From assembly GCA_011947345.1 (NCBI GenBank), contig JAAVTG010000672.1, positions 744,001 through 808,000 on the forward strand: a DNA stretch of 64,000 nt, in the 5' to 3' direction. The notes beneath the pieces are model-generated. The model had not been told where the DNA came from. It saw nothing but the letters and a program-made list of their open reading frames with translations, and did not search any database. Shown one piece after another: positions 42,097 through 53,796 of the stretch (positions within the stretch are counted from its first letter, which is position 1; the number at the start of each line of letters is the position of its first letter). The position numbers were made by a program, and so were the translations under genes. The stretch comes from Phytophthora quininea (Eukaryota > Oomycota > Peronosporomycetes > Peronosporales > Peronosporaceae).

Positions 42097-43729
42097 CCCC
42101 AGGATCCTGTCGAGGAAAAGCAATATGCCGAACTGTCCACGAGATACTCGCGAACTTCTAGTGGAAATAAACCGAACGTTAGCGCCAACCAAAGCAGAAA
42201 CACTCAAGAGAGTGAGAAAGATCAAAGAAAACCTACCAAAGTTGGAAAAACTAGTCGCCAGAACAACTAAAAACCTGACTTACACACCGATGTCACGAGA
42301 ATTGATCACGGTAACAGCGGATTTGGAGGAACTAAACGGACCCAGTAGGCCGTCCGAAGACATCGTTCGTTTCTGGGGGACGTTTTCATAGGAAGGAAAC
42401 CCATGGATCCCGGACACGGCCAACGCATGTCTATTACGAAAAAGTACGACAAAATTGAGGTAACAGCAATTCAAAACTTAGGTATCACGAGGACCTCTCA
42501 AGACACCTACACGGCTCGAATTCCTACTGCCCAAGGGGAAGATAGGGGCCATTCCTTGGCGAAGTTACAGCGATGGTTACTGGCGATATTGATGAACTCC
42601 CCACCTCTTCAAATTGGCGAAATGATGGGGCAGTCCATCAAACTGCAACTTCGTTCACCTCCACGACTCCGTAATGATTACCAGTGGAAGCGTTTAACAA
42701 AGGACACGGTGGAAGGTACGACTCAACGGCAGGATAGTAAGATCACACTGGAGCGCTAAGATAATGGACTGTTCTGGAAGGTGAAATCATCTTCAAACGC
42801 AAAACGGGACCCCAAGAAACTCGCAAAACACGACGCAGGGATAGTTTTTGACGCAAACCCTGAACTACACGAAATCCCGTGGACTGTACCGGCAAAAACT
42901 AGGAACCGCAACATCATGTGGAAACTGAAACGACAAGTCATCGACAAAGCGCTGAGGTACAATTACACCACATAATCACCAAGTTGGAACTGAAAGCCGA
43001 AAAAATGAATGGATCAGAGAAGTGCTCGGACAAACCCCGAAGCAGCTACGGACGCATGCGTCAATGCTAACCGACTATCAGGTATGGGTCAATTACCGAG
43101 TAACCATGCAACAACTCAATCTGTACTACCCAGGAAAGGAAGACCAACCAGGATGCCCAGTAGATATGGACTGTAACAGTCAACATGTCGATATACCGCA
43201 CATTGTGTGGGACTGCCGACGAGCTCGGCAATTCTGGCGATTCCTTTTAACTCACTGGTTTGGATGCACAGTATCGGAGGAAGAGATCCACTGGTTCAGC
43301 AGGAACATAGCCCAACGAAAAGCTCCTCCAATCAGCGAGGAATTCATCCGTCAAATGCAAGCAATGTACGGTCAATTCAACAAGGAAACGGAAACACCGG
43401 CCCAACGAATGTGGTGGGCTATGTGGAGTATTGCGATAACCTTGCTTTGGCAGACCCGCAACAGCATAGTACATGAAGGCAAGATGTGGACGGCGCAACA
43501 CCAAGTGAAAAGTATGTGGGGAAAATGCTTAAGGCAAATACATGCTGTTGCTTGGAAAGAAGCACACAGACCACAAAGCAGGATGCAAGGAATATATCTC
43601 AGACTGGTAGTGGACTGTCTAGATAGGATGCCCGAAGCTCCCGATCGGAAACTGTCGTACGTTTTTAAGCGGTCCAAGACGAGGGAACCAACGATGCTAC
43701 GTCGATTGAAGCTGCATCAAGGAGACTAA
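42097..43729 (+). pseudogene. LINE RT C-terminal domain, downstream of gypsy insertion
   Basis: Resumes directly after the second GATCT repeat. Frames 42086-42391, 42403-42759, 42781-42975 and 43022-43729 give in order an extended linker and then the zinc-binding-like C-terminus: CPVDMDCNSQHVDIPHIVWD, ARQFWRFLLTHWFGC, then MWSIAITLLWQTRNSIVHEG. The last is analogous to ELILLWRIYTAIVFHAT in the smaller LINE fragments, which belong to a different family. ORF2 ends at 43729, 40 bp before the 3' tail. Confidence 0.75.
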
Positions 43730-43786
43730 TAACTAAACGTCAAATAGACTGCCTTCCTCTCTCTCTCTCTCAAGAATTCGCCCCCA

Positions 43787-44251
43787 TTCAGCAGCCGTGA
43801 TCGTATACAACAAAGAAAATGGCACCACCAGCTCATCCTTGCTGCACATGTATGTCGGAGGTTAGTTGTGTGGTGAAGCGGGTTCGGTTGTCGATCCCAT
43901 GATCTGCCTGAACTTTGAACACCTGTCAGGGGTGACCCCACGAATGGGTCGAGAGCAGCTTCTCGTCCACGATTTACGGTCAGACCCTGTGCGGTGCCGA
44001 CTGTAGACACTCAACGTTTTGACATCCACAATTTGGAAGTTGCTGCCCGTTGATTCTATTCTGCAGATGGCTGCAACGTTCTTTCGATTCTACACTACAG
44101 TACTTTGTTGCTCACAATTTCGGTATACTTTTCATGGTGCTGCATTTCACTTGCCTCGACTTGTCCGTAAACAATATGGTGTTGTCGAAGGATTGCACAC
44201 CAAACCAGATCTTCATATGACAAGCTTCATGGCTCTATTGATTGCGATAAA
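43787..44251. other. No gene recognised
   Basis: Right flank of the LINE and downstream region of the effector pseudogene. Only short uninformative ORFs. Confidence 0.4.
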
Positions 44252-45711
44252 TTATGCTGAGCTTCTAGCTCCACGCATCCACATGGCTTCGACTCGTGCG
44301 TCCAGGAACTGGTCGTAGTACTTGGTGTTGATGTTGCTGTTCAACGCATTCCCGGTGAGTGTGTCCAGCCCCAGCGTCTTCTTGACGTCGTCCACGGATT
44401 TCCCACTATAGACCCAGTCCTGAGCTTGTCTTGTCATGAACAGGTCGTAGTACTTGTAGTTGGGACTCTTCATCAGTGCATCGTCCGACAGTTTGCTGAG
44501 TCCTAGCGCCTTCTTTACCTCGTCGATAGACTTGCCTTTGCCGACCCAAGCCAGCGCTTGCCAGCCCATGAACTCGTCGATGAATTTATAGTTGATGTGA
44601 GACGTCAAGGCTTCTCCTTTGAGTTTGCTGAGACCCATCAACTTCGTCGCCTCCTTCAGCGACTTGCCATCGTTCGCCCACTTCTTCACTTCTTGTTGCA
44701 TGTACTCGTCGTGGGTCTGGATTCCATGAACGACCGTCGTGGCCTTCTTCCACATTGCGTTCACTCGACCTTGCAGGAACTCGTCGTAGTACTTGCCGTC
44801 GGGGTACCGACTAAGTGCAGCAGTCGACACTCTATCCAGTCCTAATATTTGCTTCACTTCATCCGTAGTTTTCCTCGAGTGCAGCCAGCCTTTCACTCGT
44901 TTCGACATGTACATGTCGTAGTATTTGAAGTACTCATGGGCCTTTAGCGCTTCACCGGATAATTTATCCAGTTGTAGTGCCTTCTTGACATCGTCGATTG
45001 AGCTTCCATCGCCAAGCCAGTACATGACTTTCTTTTTCATAAAGTCATCGAAGTACTGGAAGTTCTCGCTCGACTTGAGCGACGCTGATGGTAGAAGTTC
45101 GAGGTTTAACATCTTTTGACGTCGTGGATGGAGCTTTCAGAGTTGGCTCGAGTCAACATCTCGTTCTTCATAAATTTGTCGTAGTACTTGTAGGTTAGGC
45201 GTGTCTTGAGGGCTTCAAGTGAAACCTTGTCCAGTCCCAACATAGTCTTCACTTCGTCGATGGACTTGCCAGACTCAATTCAAAGCGCAATTTTCTTGTT
45301 CATGAAGGTGTTGAAATGTTTAAACTTGGCGTTCGCTTTGGCCGCTTCGGCCGACAGTTTGTGCAGCCCCAACTTCTTCAAGACGTACTCGACGGATTTG
45401 TCCTGCTTGAACCACTGATTCACGTTGGCCTTGGTGGTCTTTAAACTCGTTGTAACCTTCGAGACGGCACCTTTGAGTGTTGTCGTTGCACCGATGACTA
45501 TTTCTTCCAATTCTTCTTTGTTTTCTTGATCGATGGATTCAAAGTTGTAGCCGTTGCTGTCAATCCTCGAACGCCTTTTTCTTCTGGTGTTGGGAAAGCG
45601 TGAAGGAGTCGATGTATTTCGTTCCGACGTCACCGATTGGACTTGCGCCACAAAAGAGCAAATGTAGCTCAGTAAAGTCATGGCTACCAGAAGAGCATGA
45701 CGAAGCCGCAT
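44252..45711 (-). pseudogene. LWY-repeat RXLR-type effector, two lesions
   Basis: ATG 45711 begins a signal peptide (MRLRHALLVAMTLLSYICSF). The RxLR position is degenerate (a basic RRKRRSR stretch) and the acidic segment reads NKEELEEI. LWY modules follow (WFKQDKSVEYVLKKLGLHKL). A stop at about 45280 interrupts module 1 where the inverted paralogue at 53797 has a Trp codon. The frame shifts near 45113 at an A-run before MLNLELLPS, as in that paralogue. The remaining modules (45112-44252) are intact: YWLGDGSSIDDVKKALQLDK, GWLHSRKTTDEVKQILGLDR, KWANDGKSLKEATKLMGLSK. The C-terminal tail differs from the paralogue. Confidence 0.85.
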
Positions 45712-46192
45712 ATCTGGACCGAGGAAGGTGAGCTTCGGGACGGTCTTGTGTAGTGAGGAGTAAATCTATCACTGCAAACTGTTGACTTCATATTTACCAA
45801 AGCCTTGTAGTATCGCAGATACGACGCAGGCAAATGATTACGGTTCGGGTTGAACAAGCCTGCCACTTCCTCCACTAAAACAAACAGTTGTCGCTGGCCA
45901 GACGCTGCCTAACGACGTTAGCAAAGCCTTGCTGTAGTCGTTGCTTGCTAAGATTGGTTATATGCCACTGCACGCCTGAATAATTTCCGCTGCTTTAAAA
46001 TACCACTGACCATCAAAACTCTTCAAAACTAGCTCGCTTTCCTGCATCCCCGGTAGTTCTGATCGATCGATTCTTCACGTCATCGTGGTTTCTTTCATTC
46101 GGTTGGATGTTTTGACGATGCCGCGGGCAGCAAACTGCTGTCGAAGTGGTGCTTACCACTTTTCAGAAGCCAACTTTTGCAGCTCCTTAGGG
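45712..46192. other. No gene recognised; effector upstream region
   Basis: Upstream flank of the effector pseudogene and left flank of the hAT element. Its last eight bases begin the hAT duplication (46193-46200). Confidence 0.4.
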
Positions 46193-46477
46193 ACCTCAAC
46201 TAGGGATGTTAAAGCGACCAATCGGATTGGTCGAATGGCTCATCTGACCAATCCGATCGATTGGATTATAAATCCAGCTAATTCCGACCGCTTCCGATTG
46301 GTTTGCCGACTCAATCGGATTGTCGATATGAGTTTTGTCGAGGCAAACCCCGCAAACCCGAGCAGTTCCCCTATCACAAAAAGGTAATTAACTTTCTACA
46401 ACCAACATATAAAGACAAACTCTGAGAACTTATCCTGGAAGCGACACCTGGCAGCTAGCACGACGGAGGAGTGGATC

Positions 46478-47640
46478 TACCCGGTGGTGATGGCTCGCTC
46501 GAACGCGGAGATTGCTCTGCTGAAGAAGACGTTCCAGGGGAAGTACGGAGAAGACCTTGTGAGTGTTTTGAAGGGCGACCTGAAGAAGGTGATCCTGACC
46601 GCCATGCGTGGCGAGGTGGTTGCCTCAGACGCGGACGCGTTGTACAAGGCCGGCGAAGGCCGTATGGGCACGGACGGAACGACGTTCATCAACATCTTGG
46701 TGCTGAGCCCTGCGGAGCACGTGCGCAACATCAACAGTGCGTACGCGGCGAAGTACAAGTCGGACATCGCGGGAGCGATCAAGCAGGAGTTCTACGGCAA
46801 CGCCAGGTTGTCGCTGCTGTTCCTGATCCGCTCAGTCCTAGAGCCGATGAGCCTGCTCGCGGAGCTGTTCGAGACGACGCTGAAGCGTGCCGGCAAGAAC
46901 GCGTACGGGCTGAGCGCTTGAGTGGTGCAGTACTACCGTCTGCTGGTGAAGATCCGCATCGTGTACATGCGCGTGTACCGTCAGGAGCTGCGCGCGCATC
47001 CAGAGTGTGGTGAGCGGCGAGTACTGCCAGCTGCTCCTGTCGATCCTCGATGCGACTGAGAGGGAGTTCGGCACGTCTGCGTCGGCATCGCTGTCTGCAT
47101 CTGCATCTGGGTTGGTCTGGGGTGCTGCTCCTTTGAGCGGCTCGGTTTGAGCGTTAGCACCGCGACCATTTGGGCGAGTGCGTCTGTGGAGAAGAAGGCA
47201 AGTGCAGGGAAGAGCGGCACTGGCAGCTCGGAGACGGCGGTATTGGCTGCTCGAAGCGGCGAGGCCGAGTCCTCGGCGCTGGTATCCGTAGGTGCTGCTG
47301 CGTTGAGCGGCCTGTACGTGCGGTATGCGCGTGAGGGCGGCATCAGCGAGTCGATGACATTCTCGGGAGAGATCGACACGGCTGCACAGGACATTCAGCG
47401 CATCTGCACGGGTGCGGTGGCGGACAAGTCAGCTTTGGTGGCCCTGCTGCTCTCGAAGACGGATGAAGAGCGCTATGCTGTTCAAGCACAGATTGACGGC
47501 ATATCTGAAGCGCACGAGATACTACAACGTTCAGCTAAAGATGGTGTTGATTCTGCTGGAGCCCAAGGAGGTGGTGATTCTACAAGAGTGACGAGTTGGT
47601 CTACTCAGCGGCGATGGCCTGTTCGATCGTGGAGCTAGCT
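46478..47640 (+). pseudogene. Annexin gene fragment captured by the hAT element
   Basis: Plus frame 46484-46918 matches annexin repeats: ALLKKTFQGKYGEDLVSVLK, then GRMGTDGTTFINILVLSPAE, AYAAKYKSDIAGAIKQEF, LLAELFETTLKRAGKNAYGL. A TGA at 46919 is followed in the same frame by QYYRLLVKIRIVYMRVYRQE. After a frame shift near 46990 come low-complexity Ser/Ala sequence and, from 47150 on, ADKSALVALLLSKTDEERYA, another annexin-like helix pair. Annexins are calcium-dependent phospholipid-binding proteins, abundant in oomycete cell walls and membranes. No introns are visible. High GC and strong third-position bias, unlike the surrounding DNA, mark it as a host-gene segment. Broken, so not expected to make annexin. 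Confidence 0.85.
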
Positions 47641-47891
47641 TTGCTGTGGGGGAGAAGTGCAAAGAAGGCTGGCGGTGTTGTTTGTACTTCGTGCGACGTC
47701 TCCGATACGCGCGCAGCGCCAACGCTATCGAGATGAAAAAACGGACGGGTTATTACTGCAAAGGTACCTGGGTCTTTTAGTAACCTGACGTTTGGATAGT
47801 GGAGAGCAACATCTAAAGTTTTGGGGAGCTAGTGGATCTTTGTGGAAGCAGTTGATCGCGTTTGCATTGCCTAGCATCGAGACCCATTGAG

Positions 47892-50085
47892 TTACCTGTC
47901 TCCGGTGAGCTTCGCGGTCGCATAGTTAAACTTGAGAAATGACTGCATTTTAGACACTGCTTGAACTGCGTCATCGCCAAGTCGAGCACGGCGAATACTG
48001 ACGGTAGAACCAGCTGCGGAAAACGCCTGCTCACTTGGAACAGAAGTTGCCATCACCGCGAGGTAGTCCCGGGCCATGATCTGGATTCGTGGAAACCCCT
48101 CGAGACTACGCATCCACCGGCAGACCTCATCGCTCTTCGTTTTGGAGTGCATCATCGGATCTCTGTGAACAAGCCAGCGGTCCAGTTCTGAAGCAAATGT
48201 TTCTCCAGCAAACGTTGTAAGATCTTCCAGCCCAAAATTATCATCGATCATCTGGTCCAGCGCCTCACCAAGCACGATATCTTGCTCCTCCTGTTGCGTC
48301 TCTGGAGATGTACTCGCTTCTTGCTGACGTGCCTCAAAAGGTGTGCGATATTCGGCTTCATACTCATCGCGAACAGCTTGCTTGATGTCGCTAATATTGT
48401 TATTGCCGCTTTGCATCATTAACTTTGCTCGAGGGTCAAGTAGAGCTGCAATCTTGGCCTGACGAGTTTTCACTAGGTTTTCATACTCATCTAATTTGGA
48501 CTTGAACGCGGAAGCAAACGCTGCTGTATATCGTGACGCAGTACTGGCCATGACTTTCGCGGCATGATTGGAGACCATCGAAAACACAACGACTGCCATG
48601 CCGAACGTTGGATAGTTTTTGCCTGACATCATAGTTGTTGCTGCTTTCACAGGTGTTGAGAAGCGACAGAACTCCGTGAGAGCGACCCAGGTTTCGTGTG
48701 GTATTGCAGCGGCCATGCGGCTATCTGGAGCGATTTTGAAGTCAGTATATCCTGCGTGGCGATCGCGAATTCTTCTCTGCAGCTCTTCAACAGGCTTTCG
48801 AAGCTTGATTGCTGTCATTACCATTTCCCATGTACTATTCCATCTTGTCACACAATCAAGCTCGGGTTGCCGAAGAGCGACGTTCAGCGCCTCGCACAGG
48901 CGCTGAAGGGCTTCGCAAATCGATGGGGCTTCCGAGAGTTTCTTCATGATGTCACGAATTACGCCGATACTACTGTCGACCAGTGGACACCTCTTTAAGC
49001 CCTCTTTCACCCCAAGCTGGAGAACATGCGCTAGGCAGTGGACTTGAAATACGACTGGAGGGTCCGCAAGTACGTCATCTTGCATTTCTGTTGGCGTTGA
49101 GGCAGATAGAGGGATAGCGGTTTGAAGGTGCTCACATATTTTGTTTGGCAACTTGTTGTTGAGTTGTTGATCGCATCCACCATGGTGCTATTGCTGGAGG
49201 CATTATCGGTTGTTACAGCCCACATAGACTTCATCAGCTCACCGTCCATTGCACAAACAACGTCAAGGAGATGGTAAGCGAGACGAACGCCGGTGTGAGG
49301 ATATTCAACTCTTTGGAAGCCCAAAATTACAGACCTCATGTTCCAGTTCTCATCCATCCAGTGCAAAGTTACTACCATGTAGCCACGGTTAGCTGCTGAC
49401 GTCCACATGTCGGTCGTGACGCTTGTACGGCGGCCAGCAATTTCTGGGATCAGTGTTTTTCTTGCTAGCTCTTTTTCCAATGTCCATTTCGAAAGAACGT
49501 GTCGACGGATAGTTTGGCGTACTGGCACCTTTTATGACGGTTGTAGCGTGTTGCAAAACGCGATGAACTTATTTTGCTCTACTATCGCGAATGGCTGGGA
49601 GTTTTCGACCACCCAGTCGACAAGTGCCGCATCAGCTTGTTCTTTGGAGAACTCGCCTCCGATGCGAGGCTTAACGCTTCTCTCAAAAATGAAAACAGGT
49701 CAGTTTGTTGAGAGGAATTAGCCCTACTATATTCATCAGCATGATTCTTTTCTAAGTGAATTCTCATGGTAGAGTGAGCTTTCGAGTTCCAAATCTGGGA
49801 CTTGGAAGCTCTAGCACAGCACTTACAAGAGTACGTACCGTCGCCAACATCTTCTATAAACGGCCAAATGTCTGACCGTTTTCGATGCTGCTGCTCGCTC
49901 GACATTGACCCAACCACCTCTACAAGCGCAGAATTCTCGTCGTGGTCGACATCTTCCGTGCTATCCATTGCGTACGGCAAGCACGCTGGCAGGATGCTAA
50001 AGGGGAGGGAGAATTTATCCGGATCCGGATATATCCTCGAAATCGATTCAATCGGAGTCGAAACGTATCGATCCGATCGATTCAA
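47892..50085 (-). pseudogene. hAT transposase with BED zinc finger, two frame breaks
   Basis: Frame 50085-49582 has an acidic N-terminus and a BED finger (SDIWPFIEDVGDGTYSCKCC, then HSTMRIHLEKNH). Frame 49528-49031 holds the first catalytic region (SVTTDMWTSAANRGYMVVTL) and the second Asp (AVTTDNASSN). Frame 49151-47892 gives DCVTRWNSTWEMV, a helical insertion domain and the dimerisation region (MARDYLAVMATSVPSEQAFS, then AAGSTVSIRRARLG). Breaks lie between 49582 and 49528 and near 49150-49180 in an AAC repeat. All family blocks are present in order, so loss of function is recent or the breaks are sequencing errors. It cuts and pastes the element in the nucleus. Confidence 0.88.
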
Positions 50086-50314
50086 TCGGTATAATCGAAA
50101 CGCTTTGCCTTATACCTGTTGAAATATGCAGTATCTGAAGAACGCCAAACCATTGAATATTACAGGTAGTTTTACAATCGCAATCGGTCCGATAAATCGG
50201 CGATTAGAATCGTGTCGATTGGTCAGTGCTGCAACGCGATCAGACGCCGATCAAATCCGACCGATCCACCAAGCCAATCGAAACGATTTAAAATGTTACA
50301 TCCCTAACCTCAAC

Positions 50315-51765
50315 ACGGCCACAAAATGTAAAAGTTTACGCGTCGAGTCGCGATAGAGTCCTTAGCGTAATACTGTACTGCCCAGTAAACAAATCGACGC
50401 GACAGTATCCTTCTCGTTTCCGTTGGTGCTTTTGAGTCGTTCAACAAGCAATTCTGGACTCTACGGAGCGTGATGTGCCGTAGATTGCGTGGTTGCCAAC
50501 GTTTACGGGGTCATTTTAGAATTATATTGCTGGCAATTAGAGAGTTGCCCCAACATTTCGAGATCCGCTGCATTGAAATTTTCCTGTCCACATAACATTT
50601 TGCCTGTCCAGAACACAGGAATTCTTTGATTACTACATGAAAAGTTTATGGGGAATCTGCACGACTCAACCATCATCAAATTCTCGATCCAAATACGCAA
50701 GGTGAACAGCCGGAAAATAGCAAACAATCGGACAAGTTTCGTCCTCACGTGAAGGTGCCGAAGGGAACAAAGGGAGCAAACGGAGCTTTGCTGTGGATCA
50801 TCATAAAGACTATACATTTGGTGCTTCTTCCCAACCTCTCAGCGTCTGGCAGAAGACCCAACTCACACACCATTAGACGTTGTGCTCTACGCTTGCGCGG
50901 TGACAGACATACAAGCTTAACCCGCCCGATCAAGTTCCAAATACTACGAAAAGCTGCTACTAGCTGCAGCTTCACTCAAGCTCAACGAGAATGTTAAGTA
51001 CGTTCATGACTTCTTGGGGAGGCGGCTTTTTAACGCAGCAGTGGACATGAGTTGTCTTAAGAATAAAACTTCGAACACTCCCATTACTTCATGTCCGATT
51101 GAGGCAATTGGCTGTAGATTGTAGATGAAATAAAGCAAAGCAAGTGTTGGGACGGATAAATGGTGATGGCCGTGCTTCGTTAGCGCTTTCCACACTAAAG
51201 AACTCGGTGGGTTTAAGGTTCCCCCAAATTTCCAACGTTCGCCACTTCATTATTGGTGAAGTCTAGCGTTGTGGCGACGCCACGGCAAGTATGATTGCGA
51301 GCTTGAATAGGAGTCAGCTTCCCACATGCAACTGGAGCTTGGCTAGCAGAGCCAATACTTTCAACAGATAAGCAGATCCTGGCTGCTATCTGGACCTGGC
51401 TTCAGCACGGAGCAGAAGCTTTGGCTTACGCCACGGGATGCTCTCCTGGACTGCCTGGAGGCAGGCGAGAGCATACCAGTTAGGAATCACAATTGCTTTT
51501 GCATTAAGATCAATACACCTTGGTCTTTGCGGGAGTTCCAGCTCCCAAACAGTGTCTTGCGTGTTTGGGAACGGCACAAGCGTCATGTATGCCATAAAAA
51601 CTATGGATGCGGACACACGCGAGACGAACAAAGTTATCGAATTGCTTTCGCTCCGACATGAGGTCAATTCTTTGCTGGACAGTGGAGAAGAAATTTAAGT
51701 TGATTAACCAGTCGGATAAACCGTTTTTCTAGCTACGATCGTATGCTACTTAGTCGTTCTGCTGC
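50315..51765. other. Mostly unassigned; possible decayed coding stretch
   Basis: From about 50820 to 51125 the plus strand has a coding-like frame (THTPLDVVLYACAVTDIQA, stop, SSKYYEKLLLAAASLKLNEN, VKYVHDFLGRRLFNAAVDMS). It belongs to no family I recognise. Another ORF (51438-51698) has no domain. No repeat structure seen. Confidence 0.3.
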
Positions 51766-52640
51766 TTAGTTTCGTGGAATCCAAACGTGACTTGCTGGTA
51801 GTGTGTTTCGCGGCGCAGGTGGGTCAAAGCCTAACTTCTCCAGAATAGAGGTTACAATTTTGTCGTCAATCCCAAGCTCCGCTGAATGGTGATTGATGAA
51901 CAGACAGTGTCGTCGAAAAGAGGACATCACATTTTGGACGCTTGGTACTTCAGCTGTAGTTTCACGGAATAGTATGTCGTTTTTCAATCTCCACGTAGCA
52001 TGGAACGCGATCGCAGTGTGGACTCGCCACAGTAGCAGGACCACCTTTTGGTTCTGCCTCCACTCCCTCTTCAGGTCTCGTGGTTTAGGAAAAATTAGCA
52101 ATCGCCAATCCAACTCCGTCGCGAAAGCCTTATGCCATGGGGACCACAATGGGGTCCACATTTGCGTCAGAGCTGGACACGAGAAAAACAGTGCTCTACT
52201 GTTTCTATCGCAGCACATGATCGTCTCACACACTGTTGAATCGTAGGATTTAACGACTTGAGGAAGAACAGCCTTGATCCGACAATGAGGTCTCCAAAGA
52301 ACATTCTCAGCATCACATCGTGGACAACAGGAACAAGAAACTGGCGGAGGGCTAGTATCTGTTGTAATGTAGAATGGATCTGTTGTTGCGGACAGCCAAG
52401 CACTTTCATGAGGTGTGGTTGCACGCATCTGTTAGACCGCAACAGTTTGTCCCAGTCTTAAAATTTTAGATTTGGGAAGAACCGAGATGTTTTTCCGACT
52501 GTCAGTCCAAATGTCGGCGGCATTGCACCTCGCGTTGCCACGCTTATTCCACCTGTCTCTGGGTGTGGCAATACCCGTTCAAACACCTGGGTTAGCTGTC
52601 GATAAAGCTGGGTGATATCCGTCATGCTGGACAGTGGAGT
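51766..52640 (-). pseudogene. LINE 3' fragment, copy D
   Basis: Minus frames give LYRQLTQVFERVLPHPETGG near 52560-52620, VVHDVMLRMFFGDLIVGSRL (52330), a Cys-rich piece ending VEHCFS (52200), then VLLLWRVHTAIAFHATWRLK (52020) and LEKLGFDPPAPRN. It is the more complete version of 1229-1862 and a relative of copies A-C. A frameshift near 52180 joins the two main frames. Confidence 0.6.
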
Positions 52641-53796
52641 GCACCATCCAAGGCTGATTCACAAGCGGTAGCATTCTTGCCAGCAAAGTGGGATACACGA
52701 GGTACGAGTTTCGAAGAGTGAACGGAATGTTCGACACAAGACACATCGAGAGAAACTACATCAAGGCACAAGCGATCCCTTTTTGGTCATTCATCGCCAC
52801 ATCGACGAAAACTATAATATAGTTCATTGTCTAGTCCAAAGAGATGCATGGCTTCTACAGCAATAACAACGAGATAAAATGCCATTTCCTTAATCGTACA
52901 GGTCATGGGGCATAAGATCAGTCCATTCACATTAAAGCCTCGGCCTCGTAGAGTGAGGTCGATGGGCGTGGGCGTAGCCGGCGCCAGCCCGATAGGAAGT
53001 CGGAGAGGCCATCCCCTGGGTGAGGAGTGGTGGATTTAAAGCGCGCGCGATTGAGGCGGCAGTCTGCCGGCGCTTGAGCTGTTGGAGCTTGGTGTTGTCG
53101 CGCCGCCGCTGAAGAGCAAATGGCTGGCCTCTGAATCGACTGGTCTTCGAGCATCTAGCGATGGGAAAACCTACCCGCCCGGGGACTGCATGCTGCAGCC
53201 CCGTATGTTAGGTAGAAAACTATAGCACTTAAACGTGCATCTATTCGGGCGAGGCCGCGCTGAGCGAGGTGATGACCTTCCCTGCAGGAAACCTCTTTTT
53301 CCCGTCACCTTCAGCTCCTCGGAAAATCCCATTCAAACTGTCGGATCGGTGAGTAGTATAATCGTGCATTGAAAACAAAACAGCGGAACGGACAATCTGT
53401 CGGATCATTCCAGCGGAATGGCAGTACGCAGCCTCAATGTATCGCGTGAATATGTGCTATTAATACCAACACACCATTCTTTTGAGTCGCAAATCTCTGG
53501 TACACGTCGGAAGGATAATCTCGCCATCAACATTCTGGGTCACAGAATGATCATTGGGAAGACGTCGTAGGGGTTGTATGCAATCCGAGATGCGTCGTGA
53601 AATCGTCCAGACGTGAAAGTAACCTCAATACTGCTGTCAGAAGCCGGAAAACAATGATACTTGACGCTGGCGCATGTATGTTATGGCATCAAGCTTTGAT
53701 TAACCTTGCGATAACAGGCGCCGATTTGATGCAACGTCTTGAAAACGCGGTTCTCTTAAGGCATTGTGCCTTCTGCCGTCAACCCAAACATCAAAT
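52641..53796. other. No gene recognised
   Basis: A GC-rich block at about 52950-53290 stands out from AT-richer surroundings and may be a solo LTR or other repeat, but no duplicated flanks or partner copy are visible. No domain in its ORFs. The end (about 53600-53796) is probably effector promoter. Confidence 0.3.

Larger units (their letters stand above)
28871..43769 (+). mobile_element. LINE (non-LTR retrotransposon), about 9.1 kb, split by a gypsy insertion
   Basis: Bounded by a 17-bp direct repeat, TCAAGAATTCGCCCCCA, at 28854-28870 and 43770-43786, a typical LINE target-site duplication. The 3' end is a TC-rich tail (CTTCCTCTCTCTCTCTC). In order it carries an ORF1 with zinc knuckle, an OTU-like protease domain, an APE endonuclease, a reverse transcriptase and a C-terminal domain, all plus-strand. 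A Ty3/gypsy element interrupts the RT C-terminal region at 36344-42091. The near-complete length and clean duplication mark a full-length insertion. Frameshifts in most ORFs mean it is no longer autonomous. Confidence 0.9.
46201..50306 (-). mobile_element. hAT DNA transposon, 4.1 kb, carrying a captured annexin fragment
   Basis: Ends TAGGGATGTTA (46201) and, inverted, TAGGGATGTAA (50306), flanked by a perfect 8-bp duplication ACCTCAAC at 46193-46200 and 50307-50314, the hAT signature. Within about 150 bp of each end are repeated CCAATCGG/CCGATTGG-like motifs on both strands, likely transposase-binding subterminal repeats. The minus strand carries a frameshifted transposase (47892-50085). The plus strand carries a GC-rich annexin fragment (46478-47640) unlike the AT-richer rest of the element. 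Confidence 0.93.

Noticed and set aside
36596..43729. The gypsy element and downstream RT-like ORFs treated as separate genes beside the LINE
   Set aside because: The GATCT duplication and continuity of the LINE across the insertion show nesting.
43755..43771. CT repeat as an independent microsatellite
   Set aside because: It is the 3' tail of the LINE, directly before the target-site duplication.
52950..53290. GC-rich block as a solo LTR
   Set aside because: No TG...CA bounded unit with duplicated flanks and no second copy in the window.
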